A stretch of DNA of 64,000 nucleotides from Mesorhizobium sp. ZC-5 (GCF_025753855.1 NZ_JAOWPT010000009.1:160843-224842), one strand, 5' to 3'. Numbered from the stretch's first letter, positions 1 to 9,105 are shown. Program-made: numbers and translations. The notes: a model not told the origin generated them from the sequence alone.

Positions 1-521
1 TCCTTGCGCCCGACATTCGCTCGGCCGAGGAGGCGAAGGCGCTGGTCAAGGCAGCGCTGATTTCGCCGAAGGGCGATCGCTCGGTCGGTGGCGGCATCCC
101 CAATCCGCGGTTCCAGGGCCTTGCGGGCAACGCCCTGACGACCGCCATCAACGATGCGACGCTGCTGATCGCGATGATCGAGACCGAGGCCGGGGTCGAA
201 GCCGCCGCCGACATCATCGGCGTTGACGGCATCGACGCGATCCAGATCGGCAGCAACGACCTCACCACATCGATGGGCATTCCCGGCCAATACAAGAACG
301 AACGGGTCAAGGAGGCATATCGCAAGGTGATCGAGGCCTGCAAGGGGGCCGGCAAGCCGCTGATCATCGGCGGAATCCGCAAAAGCGACGAGTTGGAGCC
401 TTATGTGCGGATGGGTGCGGCTCGCTGCTATTTCACCGGCGCCGACAGCGTTTTCATGGTCGAGGGCGCCAGGATGTTCCTCGCCGAAGCCAAGACCGCC
501 GACGCGGCGATCACAGGCTGA
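1..521 (+). CDS. HpcH/HpaI-type aldolase, C-terminal part (5' end outside window)
   Basis: The reading frame is open from base 3, so the gene starts upstream of the window and about 172 C-terminal residues are visible. The sequence around MIETEAG and the later QIGSNDLT segment match the metal-binding glutamate and the substrate loop of class II 2-keto-3-deoxy acid aldolases (HpcH/HpaI, also 2-dehydro-3-deoxyglucarate aldolases). Such enzymes split a 2-keto-3-deoxy or 2,4-dihydroxy acid into pyruvate and an aldehyde in the cytoplasm. The neighbouring hydratase, dehydrogenase and enolase-superfamily dehydratases suggest an acid-sugar or hydroxyacid pathway. The exact substrate cannot be read from the sequence. 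Confidence 0.85.
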   Translation, partial: LAPDIRSAEEAKALVKAALISPKGDRSVGGGIPNPRFQGLAGNALTTAINDATLLIAMIETEAGVEAAADIIGVDGIDAIQIGSNDLTTSMGIPGQYKNERVKEAYRKVIEACKGAGKPLIIGGIRKSDELEPYVRMGAARCYFTGADSVFMVEGARMFLAEAKTADAAITG

Positions 522-589
522 ATTCAACAGCGGTCTGCAGGAGGGTTTGCGCGACACGGAGGAGCAAAACCCTCGCTGGACTCGTCTTG

Positions 590-612
590 CCTACAAATGT
601 ATACAAAAGTAT
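590..612. promoter_or_regulatory. Candidate operator with TGTATACA palindrome
   Basis: The 8-bp palindrome TGTATACA lies at 598-605, about 35 bp before the start of the TctC-type gene at 641. The same octamer occurs at 7820-7827 in the divergent promoter region of the same catabolic cluster. GntR/FadR-type regulators often bind sites centred on GTATAC. The regulator is not obvious in the window and may lie to the left. Confidence 0.4.
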
Positions 613-640
613 TCGCAAACTTTGACTGGGAGGTATTGGA

Positions 641-1597
641 ATGCGAAACCTGCTGAAATTGGCTGGCGCGATGGCGCTTGGCCTGGTCTCGACCGCGGCT
701 TTTGCGGAATATCCCGAACGCCCGATCATCGTCATCAATCCCAATTCCGCCGGCGGCGGCACCGATGTCGGCATTCGCACCTGGCAGCCCTACGTCGAGG
801 CCTGCCTGGGCAACGGCGCCGCGCTGGTTCCGACCGCGATGCCGGGCGCTGCCTCGGCCGTCGGCATCGAGGCGCTGCACAAGGCGGCACCCGACGGCTA
901 CACGATCGGCATGGCGAACATGCCGAACCTGGTCACCAACAAGCTGTCGAAGTCCGAGCCGTCGATCGCCGACGACTTCGTCTGGATCGGCAATGTCATT
1001 GGCGTTCGGTCCACGCTCAATGTCCAGGCGGACAGCAAGTTCAAATCGCTGAAGGAAGCGATCGACCACATCAAGGCGAGCAGCGGCCCCATCAATGTCG
1101 GCATGGGCGGCATCGGCGCGGACGACCATCTGGTCGGCCTGCAGTTCGAAAAGCTCGTCGGCGTCAAGCTTAACTTCATCCCGTTCGGCTCCGGTGCGGA
1201 TTCGCGCAACGCGCTGCTCGGCGGCCAGGTCGAATTCGCCTTCATGTCGAATGTCGAGGCGGCGGGTTTTCGCGAGGAAGTGAGGCCGCTTGCGGTCGCC
1301 GGCGAACAGCGCACGGATCTGTTTCCCGATACCCCGACCTTCACGGAAGAAGGGCTGGAACTGGTCGGCGGATCGACCCATGTGATCGGTGCGCCAAAGG
1401 GCTTCCCCGAGGAAGCGCTCGCCAAATGGCGCGAATGCATCCAGGTTGCCGCCAAGGATCCGAAATTCCTCGAGGATGCCAAGAAGCGCTCGCTCTCGCT
1501 GAACGTCATGACCGGCGAGGAAACCGAAGCCTTCATCCGCAGCCAGGCAAAACAGTTGGAAGAACTCTGGGCCAGCGACCCATGGATCAAGCCGTGA
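641..1597 (+). CDS. TctC-type (tripartite tricarboxylate transporter) solute-binding protein, copy A
   Basis: A 318-residue secreted protein with a signal peptide ending near AFAEYPERP, followed by the Bug/TctC fold (family length about 320). These proteins capture carboxylates in the periplasm and normally deliver them to TctA/TctB membrane proteins. The start is supported by GGGAGG about 8 bases upstream (tgactgggaggtattgga). Two cysteines, in CLGNGA near residue 65 and in WRECIQ near residue 275, recur at the same places in the three other copies here. No TctA or TctB gene is in the window. The ligand is unknown, but the context suggests an acid sugar or hydroxyacid. Confidence 0.88.
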   Translation: MRNLLKLAGAMALGLVSTAAFAEYPERPIIVINPNSAGGGTDVGIRTWQPYVEACLGNGAALVPTAMPGAASAVGIEALHKAAPDGYTIGMANMPNLVTNKLSKSEPSIADDFVWIGNVIGVRSTLNVQADSKFKSLKEAIDHIKASSGPINVGMGGIGADDHLVGLQFEKLVGVKLNFIPFGSGADSRNALLGGQVEFAFMSNVEAAGFREEVRPLAVAGEQRTDLFPDTPTFTEEGLELVGGSTHVIGAPKGFPEEALAKWRECIQVAAKDPKFLEDAKKRSLSLNVMTGEETEAFIRSQAKQLEELWASDPWIKP

Positions 1598-1688
1598 TCG
1601 CATAATCCAGGCATTCGCCTCGGCGGATATGTCGCCGGCATTCCTGCCGGCGAGGCCCTTCCGCATATTTCGCAATCCAGGAGACGCC

Positions 1689-2471
1689 ATGAAGATCGAT
1701 CTTGAAAACCTCGTGGACCGGATCGCCGACCGTGTCTCCGGCCGTGCGCCCTGGAAGGATATCATGGAGGACGAGCCGGGATTGGTCGAAGCGGAGGCCT
1801 ACAGCGTCCAGGCCGGCCTGATGCGCCGCCGCATCGCGGAAGGCGAAACCGTCATCGGCTACAAGGCGGCCTATACCAGCGCCGCCATCCAGGCCCAGCG
1901 CGGCAATGGCGGGCCGATCGCCGGCGCCATCCTGCGCTCGGCGCATCTGCCGGAGAGCGCTCCGATCGCCATCGTGCCGAACAGCCGCAATGCGGTCGAG
2001 CCGGAGGTCGCCATCCTGCTTGGAGCCGACCTGCCGGGCCCTCGTGTCACGCCGCTCGACGTGCTGCGCGCCACCGAAGCGCTGCTTCCGGCGATCGAGG
2101 TGGCGGTCGGGGCGCCAGGCAATGTCGAACGCACCCGCCACATGGTGATCGCCACCCACAAGACGGCGGGCAGCATCGTCGTCGGCGGGCCGGGCCTGTC
2201 GCCGGCGGGCATTGATCTGCGCGTCGAGGGCTGCGTGATGTCGATCAACGGCGAGGTCCGGGGTTCGGCCACCGGCGTCGAAGTGATGGGCGATCCCTAC
2301 AACGCCGCCGCCTTCATCGCCAACACCGTGCTGGCGAATGGCGACATGCTGCGCGCCGGGATGATCCTGATGACCGGGTCGATCATCGCCGCCATCCCGA
2401 TCTCGGCGGGCGACGATGTGCGGGTGGATTTCACCCGGCTCGGCAGCGTCGGCATCAGGTTCGCTGCGTAG
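1689..2471 (+). CDS. Fumarylacetoacetase-family hydratase (2-oxopent-4-enoate hydratase-like)
   Basis: A 260-residue cytoplasmic protein of the MhpD/DmpE hydratase group within the FAH superfamily. The segment VEPEVAILLGADL carries the paired acidic metal ligands, and PAIEVA follows as expected. Family members hydrate 2-hydroxypenta-2,4-dienoate-like enols or decarboxylate oxalocrotonate. The ATG at 1689 is preferred over the upstream in-frame start at 1629 because AGGAGA sits just before it and the family N-terminus begins here. It follows the TctC gene by 91 bp on the same strand. Together with the upstream aldolase it fits a hydratase-aldolase pair that would release pyruvate and an aldehyde. 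Confidence 0.82.
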   Translation: MKIDLENLVDRIADRVSGRAPWKDIMEDEPGLVEAEAYSVQAGLMRRRIAEGETVIGYKAAYTSAAIQAQRGNGGPIAGAILRSAHLPESAPIAIVPNSRNAVEPEVAILLGADLPGPRVTPLDVLRATEALLPAIEVAVGAPGNVERTRHMVIATHKTAGSIVVGGPGLSPAGIDLRVEGCVMSINGEVRGSATGVEVMGDPYNAAAFIANTVLANGDMLRAGMILMTGSIIAAIPISAGDDVRVDFTRLGSVGIRFAA

Positions 2472-2477
2472 GCCCGG

Positions 2478-3413
2478 TCAGTCGACGCGGTGCAGCACCT
2501 CGCCGCCTGAAAAATGCGCCTTGAAATTGCGCGAGATCTGGCGACGGGCCGCGACGACGGCTTCCGGCGAGCGGCCGCCTATGTGTGGGCTGACGATCAG
2601 GTTCGGCGCGCCGGTAAGCGATGCCGGGAGAACCGGTTCGCCGGCCCAGACGTCGATGCCGGCCCCGGCGATGGTCTTGTCGTGCAGGGCCTCGACCAGC
2701 GCGTCCGTGTCCACGACGCTGCCGCGCCCGACATTGATCAGCAGGCCGGAAGGCCCGAGCGCCGCCAACACTTCGCGTCCGACGATGCCCCTCGTTTCCG
2801 GACCGCCGGGGCAGGAGACGACGAGAATGTCGGAGGCTTCGGCGAGTTCCAGCGGCGACGCATAATACCGGTAGGAGACGCCGTCCTTCGGCTTGCGGTT
2901 ATGGTAGCCGATGGTTGCCTCGAAGGCCTCGGCGCGCTTGGCGATGGCGAGACCGACTTCGCCCAGGCCGATGATGCCGACGCGTTTTTCGTAGATCAGC
3001 GGGCGTGGCGCGCGCGCCTCTTCCCAGACGCCGTCACGGGTGGCGCGGTCGTTGGCGGGGATATCGCGCAGCACCGCAAGAATGAGCGCCAGCGCCTGCT
3101 CGGCCACCGAAAAGGAGTTGGTGCCGGCATTGTTGGCGACCACGATGCCTTTTTCATGCACCGCGGTCATGTCGATCTGCTCGAAGCCGACGCCGACGGT
3201 ATGGATGATCTCGAGCTTCGGCATGGCGCGGATCTGCTCTCCGGTCAGGCCGATCGAACCATTGGTCACCACCGCCCGTGTCCGCGGACCAAAGTCCCTA
3301 ATCGCCTGTTCGAGCAGTTCCAGGGACGGCGCATAGTGAACGACGAAATCCTCCTCGAGCAGCGCGATGCTCTCCTTGGGAAAGGGGACACGCACGATGA
3401 CTTCAGGCTTCAT
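2478..3413 (-). CDS. D-isomer-specific 2-hydroxyacid dehydrogenase
   Basis: A 311-residue NAD(P)-dependent oxidoreductase. It has the Rossmann motif GLGEVG near residue 150, the catalytic arginine in NVGRGS, the glutamate in DVWAGEP and the histidine in SPHIGGRS, in family order. It would interconvert a 2-keto acid and a D-2-hydroxyacid (glyoxylate/hydroxypyruvate reductase-like). It is the last gene of a minus-strand run that starts at 7718 and also contains three TctC receptors and an enolase-superfamily dehydratase. It converges with the hydratase gene, leaving only 6 bp between the two stop codons. Confidence 0.85.
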   Translation of the reverse strand: MKPEVIVRVPFPKESIALLEEDFVVHYAPSLELLEQAIRDFGPRTRAVVTNGSIGLTGEQIRAMPKLEIIHTVGVGFEQIDMTAVHEKGIVVANNAGTNSFSVAEQALALILAVLRDIPANDRATRDGVWEEARAPRPLIYEKRVGIIGLGEVGLAIAKRAEAFEATIGYHNRKPKDGVSYRYYASPLELAEASDILVVSCPGGPETRGIVGREVLAALGPSGLLINVGRGSVVDTDALVEALHDKTIAGAGIDVWAGEPVLPASLTGAPNLIVSPHIGGRSPEAVVAARRQISRNFKAHFSGGEVLHRVD

Positions 3414-3455
3414 GGCTGCATTCCTTGCATTTGCTGATCGAGAGCTGACCCTGAG

Positions 3456-4412
3456 CTATTTGACCCAGGGTTCCTTCGCCCACATCGATGTCAGTGCCGC
3501 ATCCGTCTCGTCGACGAAATTGGTTGTCTCGTCGGCCGTCATCGGGAGCAGGGGCATCTTGCGGGTTTCCGCGTCGGCGATGAACGCCTTGTCCGCCGCG
3601 ATCGTCGTCACGCAGTTGCGCCATTTCTCCAGCACTTCGGCGGGGACGCCCTTGGGTGCCGCGATCAGCAGCCGCGAGCCCATGATGATGTCGTGGCCTA
3701 GCTCCCGGAACGTCGGCGTGTCGGGCAGCATCGGGCTGCGCTCCTCGCGCGCGATGGCAAGCGGCCGTATGTCCGTGATGTCGCGGCCGAACTCGCCGCT
3801 CGACATCAGCGCCAGGTCGACATGGCCGCCAAGCAGGGCGAGGCGCGTTTCGGCGCCGCCGCCGAACGGGATGAGGTTGAGCTTTATGCCCGACAGTTCG
3901 GCGAGCCGCAGCCCGGCGAGATGGTCGTCATTGCCGACGCCGCCGATGCCGACATTGAGCGGCGTGCCGCTTGTCTTGGCCTTGGCGACGAAATCCGCGA
4001 AGCTCTTCAACTCGCTCTCGGTGCGGACGGTGAGCGTCGAACTCGCCCCGCTGAGGTTGCCGATGTAGTCGAAGCTGTCCTTCGTCCACTTCGCGTCCTT
4101 GCCGAAACGCTGGCTGATCAGGTCGGGAGCGGTGGTCTGGCCCATCGTGTAGCCGTCTGGCGCTGCAAGCGCGAGGTCGGTCATGGCGATACTGCCGCCG
4201 GCACCCGGCCGCATTTCGATGACGATCGAAGCGCCATTGCCCAGGCATTTTTCCATATAGGGCGTCCAGGTGCGCAAGGCGATGTCGCTGGCGCCGCCGG
4301 CCTTGTAGCCGAGCAGGTAGGTGATCGGCTTCTCGGGATATTCCGCATGCGCCGCGCCGGCCGCCAGAGCGAGCGACGCGGTCAAGGACAACAACAAAGC
4401 TGTGGCTTTCAT
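3456..4412 (-). CDS. TctC-type solute-binding protein, copy B
   Basis: A 318-residue periplasmic receptor with a signal peptide ending near AHAEYPEKP. The ATG at 4412 is preceded by GGGAGGAG. Reading farther upstream would add an unrelated antisense stretch of the dehydratase gene. It carries the cysteine pair of this cluster, in MEKCLGNGA and WRNCVT. The gene is 71 bp downstream of the dehydratase gene, so it probably lies in one operon with it. It is one of four paralogues in 7 kb, and different ligands or ligand affinities are likely but not shown. Confidence 0.87.
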   Translation of the reverse strand: MKATALLLSLTASLALAAGAAHAEYPEKPITYLLGYKAGGASDIALRTWTPYMEKCLGNGASIVIEMRPGAGGSIAMTDLALAAPDGYTMGQTTAPDLISQRFGKDAKWTKDSFDYIGNLSGASSTLTVRTESELKSFADFVAKAKTSGTPLNVGIGGVGNDDHLAGLRLAELSGIKLNLIPFGGGAETRLALLGGHVDLALMSSGEFGRDITDIRPLAIAREERSPMLPDTPTFRELGHDIIMGSRLLIAAPKGVPAEVLEKWRNCVTTIAADKAFIADAETRKMPLLPMTADETTNFVDETDAALTSMWAKEPWVK

Positions 4413-4483
4413 TCCCTTGCTCCTCCCAGAGACGTCGTCGGGATTTCCGGACGACTGCGAATTCGCGCTGACCGCGAAAATCT

Positions 4484-5668
4484 TCAGTGCTTCGTGGCGA
4501 CGGGCGGGTGGGCTTTCAGGGCCTCTTCGTTGACGTCGGCGCCCCAGCCCGGTCCGGCCGGCAGACGCATATGGCCGTCCTCGATGACCGGCGCCTGGGT
4601 GATCAGGTCGTTGGTCCACGGCACCTGTACGACGTCCATCTCCATGACGCGGAAATTCGGCACCGCCGCGCAGAAATGGGCACTCATCAGCGTTGCGATC
4701 GGACCGCAGAAATTGTGCGTGGCGACGTTGATCTCGAATGCGTCGGCCAGCGCTGCCATGCGCATCGATTCGAGAATGCCGTTCCACGGCACGTCGATGA
4801 TGGCGACATCCACGGCCTCCTGTTCGAGATAAGGGCGAAGCTGCCTGCAGCCGCTCAGCGTCTCACAGGAGGCAATCGGGATGCGGCTGCCGCGACGCAC
4901 CTGCGCCACCGCCGCTGCGCTGAAATTGTCGATCTCCAGCCAGTCGAGATCGAGCGGCTGCAGCGCGCGGGCCATGCGCAGATAGCCTTCCGGGCGGAAG
5001 TTGAAGTTGATGTCGAGCTTGATGCCGATGTCCGCCCCGGCACCCTCGCGGAAGGCGGTCATCTGGTCGACCGCCGCGGCGATGGCGGCGCGGGTCGGGT
5101 TGCGGTCCGGATCGCCGGACCCGCCGGCGAAACCGGGCCGGTACATGTAGGGCTCGGCCTTGTCGAACATCATCAGGTTGGTCTTCAGTGCGTGGTAGCC
5201 GGATTCCCTGACCTTGCGTCCCAGCGCCTTCACGTCGTCGAGCGAGGTGATGCGCGGCACGCCGAGGTCTTTCCAGTTGGTGACGTGGTAGGAGCCGCAA
5301 TGCGACCAGTACATGCGGATGCGGTCGCGGATCATGCCGCCGATCAGTTCGTAGGCGGGAACGTCGAGCGACTTCGCCTTGATGTCGACGAGGGCGTTTT
5401 CGAGTGCACCGATGGAGCGCGCGACAGCGCCGAAAGGCACGCCCCACGATGCCCGGCGGAGGCGGTCGACCAGCGGCTGGACGCGGCGCGGGTCCTCGCC
5501 GATCAACTGCTGGCCGAGATGCCGCACCAGCGGCGACAGCACGCCGTTGATATGGTTCTCGGGGAATTCGGCCCAGCCGACCAGTCCGGCATCGGTGCTG
5601 ACCTTCAGGAACGAGAGGTTGCGCCAGCCGGCGCTGCAATAAAGTGTTTCGACGCTGCTGATTTTCAT
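4484..5668 (-). CDS. Mandelate racemase/muconate lactonizing enzyme family protein (probable sugar-acid dehydratase)
   Basis: A 394-residue enolase-superfamily enzyme. Visible catalytic elements are the lysine of LKTN (K162), metal ligands in LDINFNF (D219), WLEIDN (E245) and ASCETLS (E269), and a late NVATHNF histidine region. Such enzymes abstract a proton alpha to a carboxylate, and acid-sugar dehydratases of this type make 2-keto-3-deoxy acids. The ATG at 5668 begins a normal family N-terminus (MKISSVETLY). The open frame upstream is antisense to the neighbouring receptor gene and is not part of the protein. The product would feed an aldolase such as the one at the window's left edge. Confidence 0.85.
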   Translation of the reverse strand: MKISSVETLYCSAGWRNLSFLKVSTDAGLVGWAEFPENHINGVLSPLVRHLGQQLIGEDPRRVQPLVDRLRRASWGVPFGAVARSIGALENALVDIKAKSLDVPAYELIGGMIRDRIRMYWSHCGSYHVTNWKDLGVPRITSLDDVKALGRKVRESGYHALKTNLMMFDKAEPYMYRPGFAGGSGDPDRNPTRAAIAAAVDQMTAFREGAGADIGIKLDINFNFRPEGYLRMARALQPLDLDWLEIDNFSAAAVAQVRRGSRIPIASCETLSGCRQLRPYLEQEAVDVAIIDVPWNGILESMRMAALADAFEINVATHNFCGPIATLMSAHFCAAVPNFRVMEMDVVQVPWTNDLITQAPVIEDGHMRLPAGPGWGADVNEEALKAHPPVATKH

Positions 5669-5736
5669 GGCCTGCCGGGTGATGACATTGAGACAAGTGG
5701 GCAAAGCCGAAGGCGGTTGCGCCTTCGGCTTGAAGG

Positions 5737-6678
5737 CTATTTCCAGGGCTTGCTGTCCCAGATCCTTTTCAATGCGGTGTACTCGCCCATGGCGAAGGCT
5801 TCCGTCTCGGCAGCGGTCATCGGCGTGAAGATGAAGTTTCTTTCCTCGATCGCCTTCCGGTAGTCGGGGTTCTTGCCGACCTCCTGGAAGCACTTGTCGA
5901 GCTTGTCCTTGACGTCTGCCGGCAACCCGTTGGGCGCCCCCATCAGGAACGTGTTGCCGCCGGTGATGTCGTAGCCGAGTTCCTTCAGGGTCGGCACGTC
6001 GGGCAGGCCTGAAAACCGCTCCGCTCCCGCCACTACCAATGTTTCGAGCTGGTCCTTGAAGTTGGCGCTCTCGGTTACCGACAGGCCGAGTATATCGACG
6101 TGGCCGCCCATCACCGCGTTTCTCGCAAGCGGCGATTCCACCATCGGGATGAATTCGAATTGCGCGCCGCTGGCTTCCATCAGGCGGAGCAGGACGAGGT
6201 GGTCGTCGGCGCCGGCCTGGGTGATGGCTGCCTGGACGGGAGCGGCCTTCGCGGCATCGAGCAGATCCTGGATCGTCTTGAACTTGCCGCCCTTGCGCGC
6301 GCTGATGGCAACGCGCGAACCGACCAGGTTCGACAAATAGTCGAAACTGTCCATGGTGTAGCGGGGCGGGTCGTTTGCGATGGTGCCGACCGGCAGATTG
6401 GGCGTCAGCAGGCTGCCGAGCGTATAGCCGTCGGGTGCAGCCGCGGCGATGTCGATCATGCCGAGCACGCCGCCGGCGCCGGGCTTGTCGATGACGACGA
6501 TCTCGCCGCCCAGGCATTTCTCCAGGAACGGTTCGGCGATGCGCACGCCGACATCGGCGCCGCCGCCCGGCGCGTACGGCACGATGTAGGTGATTACCCG
6601 GTCCGGATACTCCGCGAAGGCCGCCGTTGCCCACACCGTCGCGACAGCCGCCGCCAGCAATCCGATGCCACGCCTCAT
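5737..6678 (-). CDS. TctC-type solute-binding protein, copy C
   Basis: A 313-residue periplasmic receptor with a signal peptide ending near AFAEYPDRV and the TctC fold. The cysteine pair is kept, in LEKCLGG and LDKCFQE, but this copy has a one-residue-shorter loop after the first cysteine. It lies between receptor copy D and the dehydratase gene on the minus strand, consistent with an operon. No membrane component for it is visible in the window. Confidence 0.87.
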   Translation of the reverse strand: MRRGIGLLAAAVATVWATAAFAEYPDRVITYIVPYAPGGGADVGVRIAEPFLEKCLGGEIVVIDKPGAGGVLGMIDIAAAAPDGYTLGSLLTPNLPVGTIANDPPRYTMDSFDYLSNLVGSRVAISARKGGKFKTIQDLLDAAKAAPVQAAITQAGADDHLVLLRLMEASGAQFEFIPMVESPLARNAVMGGHVDILGLSVTESANFKDQLETLVVAGAERFSGLPDVPTLKELGYDITGGNTFLMGAPNGLPADVKDKLDKCFQEVGKNPDYRKAIEERNFIFTPMTAAETEAFAMGEYTALKRIWDSKPWK

Positions 6679-6767
6679 GATATGTCGAACTCCCAGTTCC
6701 GCCTGATGAAGTCGCTCGAAATGCCGGAAGACCCGCCTGCCGGTTCAACCGGCTCGGCGTCGTTCCG

Positions 6768-7718
6768 CTATTGCCAGGGATCGCTTTCCCAGAGCGCGCG
6801 CAGATCCGCTTCCTCCTTGGCGATGAAGTCCTTCACCTCCTTGTCGCTCATGATGTTGAGGCTGACAGACCGCTTGTTCGCTTCGTCGAGGAAGGCCGGG
6901 TCTTTCGCCACCTGCGCGATGCAGTCGGCATATTTGGCGCGGATATCCTCCGGCGTTCCGGCCCTGATGCCGAGCACATGGTTGGAGCCCGCGACGAGGT
7001 CGTAGCCGAGTTCACGGAATGTCGGGACATCGGGCAGCGATGGCATGCGTTCGGCGGATGCCACCGCGAGCACAGTCAGCTTGTCCATGAAGGGCCCGGT
7101 CTCGGTGTTCGACAGGCTGCCGACCTGGACGTGACCGCCCATGATGGCATTGCGCACGTTGCCGGCGCTTTCGAGCGGCAGCGTGGTGAATTTCAGCCCG
7201 GCCATCTTGGCAAACCGCAGCGCCATCAAGTGATCGTCGGCGCCGAGCGACGAGGTGCCGAGATTCATCGGCGTTGGCGATTCCTTCGCGGCCTTGATCA
7301 GATCATCGACCGTTTTGATCGGGCTTTCCTTGGCGACGGTCAGCGTCACATTGGTGCCGACGATGTTGCCGACCAGCTCGAACTGGTCGAGCTTGTAGCT
7401 GGTGCCGGTTATCGCGCCGATCTCGAAGTTCGGTGCGTTCAGCGTCGAGATCATGTAGCCGTCGGGCTGTGAGGTGGCGAGTTCGGTAAAGCCGAGCTGA
7501 CCGCTGGCGCCGGGCTTGTTGACGACAACCATGGTCGCGCCGTTGCCGATGCATTTTTCCAGATAGGGCGCATAGGTGCGCACCGCGACGTCGGTGCCGC
7601 CGCCGGCGCCGAACGGCACGAGAAAGGTGATGGGGCGGTCGGGAAAGTCCGCGGCGGCGGTGCCGATGCCAGCCGCGACGACCAGCGCTGCCCCGAATAA
7701 CGTGGTTCTGAAGCGCAT
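6768..7718 (-). CDS. TctC-type solute-binding protein, copy D (first gene of the minus-strand cluster)
   Basis: A 316-residue periplasmic receptor with a signal peptide ending near AAADFPDRP. The ATG at 7718 has a strong ribosome-binding site (AGGGAGGAAG). In-frame sequence upstream is promoter region, not coding. It holds the cluster's cysteine pair (LEKCIGNGA, YADCIAQ). It is the first gene of the minus-strand run and is divergent from the second dehydratase gene at 7922, with about 200 bp of shared regulatory DNA. Confidence 0.88.
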   Translation of the reverse strand: MRFRTTLFGAALVVAAGIGTAAADFPDRPITFLVPFGAGGGTDVAVRTYAPYLEKCIGNGATMVVVNKPGASGQLGFTELATSQPDGYMISTLNAPNFEIGAITGTSYKLDQFELVGNIVGTNVTLTVAKESPIKTVDDLIKAAKESPTPMNLGTSSLGADDHLMALRFAKMAGLKFTTLPLESAGNVRNAIMGGHVQVGSLSNTETGPFMDKLTVLAVASAERMPSLPDVPTFRELGYDLVAGSNHVLGIRAGTPEDIRAKYADCIAQVAKDPAFLDEANKRSVSLNIMSDKEVKDFIAKEEADLRALWESDPWQ

Positions 7719-7810
7719 TTTCTTCCTCCCTGAATGCGGTTTATGTCCGCTTCCCGGGCCGCCGTCGCAGCCCTCGCAGTATCTGCTCCCGCCGAGGTTC
7801 TTGATGCCCC

Positions 7811-7870
7811 TTTGCATGATGTATACACAGATATGCAATCACATGCAAATGTCGTATACCGCAATATACA
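7811..7870. promoter_or_regulatory. Divergent regulatory region with GTATAC-type sites
   Basis: This stretch contains TGTATACA at 7820-7827 and a second GTATAC core at 7854-7859, with TTGCAT/ATGCAA elements between and around them. It lies between the divergent starts at 7718 and 7922, so both transcripts could be controlled from it. The octamer is identical to that at 598-605 before receptor copy A. Confidence 0.42.
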
Positions 7871-7921
7871 GGTACGGCGGCAAGACGCGGACAGCCTTCG
7901 GGCACCGGGAGGAAAACAGCG

Positions 7922-9031
7922 ATGAAAATCACCGATCTCACCGTGACGATGTTCGAGCGGACCATCCCGAAGGCATCATACGGACGCCACACCTTGCCGG
8001 GGTCCGGCAAGCTGTCGATGGGCCTGGTGACGGTGTCGACCGACGAGGGCATTCAGGGGCATGCATTCCTCGGCTCGCCGGTGCGCACCGCCGAACTCGA
8101 CGCGGCATCACTGATCATCGCGCTGAAACCGGTGGTGGTGGGGCGCGATCCGCTGCAGCGCGAGGCGATCTACAAGGACATGGCGCGCCGCGCCGGACTC
8201 TCCACCTGGCGGTGCGTCGGCGCGATCGACGTGGCTTTATGGGACATTGCCGGCAAGGTTGCCGGCCTTCCCATCCACCAACTGATCGGCGGGTTCAGGG
8301 ACAAGGCGCCCGCCTATGCCAGTTCGCCGGGATGGGCCGATGTCGGGAACTACATCGAGGAAGCGCTCGCGGTGAAGGAGCACGGCTACGCGGCCTACAA
8401 GGTTCATCCGCCGCGCCTGGACCCGAAAACCGATCTCGAAGTTGCCCGCGCGGTGCGCAAGGCGGTCGGCGACGAGTACCGGCTGATGTTCGATTCCACC
8501 GGCGTCTACACCTATCCGCAGGCGCTCATGGTCGGCCGCGAACTGGAGGAACTCGGCTACTACTGGTTCGAGGATCCGCTGCCCTTCGAGGACATCTACA
8601 ACTACACCAAGCTCAAGCAGAAGCTCGATATCCAGGTCGTCGCGACCGAACTCTCACCCGGCGCCTTCCACGCTTACGAGCCGTGGGTCTCGCAGAAGGC
8701 GACCGATGCGCTGCGCGGCGACGTGGCGCTGAAGGGCGGCATCACCGCCTGCCTGAAGACAGCACACCTGGCCGAGGCATTCCGGCTCAACTACGAACTC
8801 CACCATGGCGGCAATTCGCTGAACAACGTCGCCAACCTGCATGTATTCTGCGCGATCCCGAACACCGAGTTCTTCGAAGTCGTGCTGCCCGACGAGGCGC
8901 AGAAATGCGGGCTGATCAACGATCTTTCCGTCGGCCGGGACGGCTTCGTCAGCGTTCCCAAAGAGCCGGGACTTGGCGTCGAAATCGACTTCGAATTGAT
9001 CGAAGCCTCAAAGACGCGGGTTCTCACCTAG
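7922..9031 (+). CDS. Mandelate racemase/muconate lactonizing enzyme family protein (second dehydratase/racemase)
   Basis: A 369-residue enolase-superfamily enzyme. Its K160-x-H162 motif (YKVHPP) corresponds to the catalytic lysine of the mandelate racemase group. Metal ligands are seen at D191 (MFDSTG), E217 (WFEDPL) and E243 (ATELSP), and a distal histidine near residue 294 lies in ELHHGG. The start is supported by GGAGGAAAACAGCG before the ATG. It differs clearly from the other family member at 4484-5668, so the cluster probably handles two related acids or two steps. Whether it acts as racemase or dehydratase cannot be decided from sequence. Confidence 0.86.
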   Translation: MKITDLTVTMFERTIPKASYGRHTLPGSGKLSMGLVTVSTDEGIQGHAFLGSPVRTAELDAASLIIALKPVVVGRDPLQREAIYKDMARRAGLSTWRCVGAIDVALWDIAGKVAGLPIHQLIGGFRDKAPAYASSPGWADVGNYIEEALAVKEHGYAAYKVHPPRLDPKTDLEVARAVRKAVGDEYRLMFDSTGVYTYPQALMVGRELEELGYYWFEDPLPFEDIYNYTKLKQKLDIQVVATELSPGAFHAYEPWVSQKATDALRGDVALKGGITACLKTAHLAEAFRLNYELHHGGNSLNNVANLHVFCAIPNTEFFEVVLPDEAQKCGLINDLSVGRDGFVSVPKEPGLGVEIDFELIEASKTRVLT

Positions 9032-9105
9032 GTGAATCGCGAGCGGCGAGGATCAGTCATCCCTGCCAAGCCGCGGTGCTAGGAGCGATAGCCGCGGCGT
9101 GCCGC

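Noticed and set aside
4484-6748. 754-codon version of the dehydratase gene
   Set aside because: Everything upstream of 5668 is antisense or out-of-frame sequence of the receptor gene; family homology starts at MKISSVETLY.
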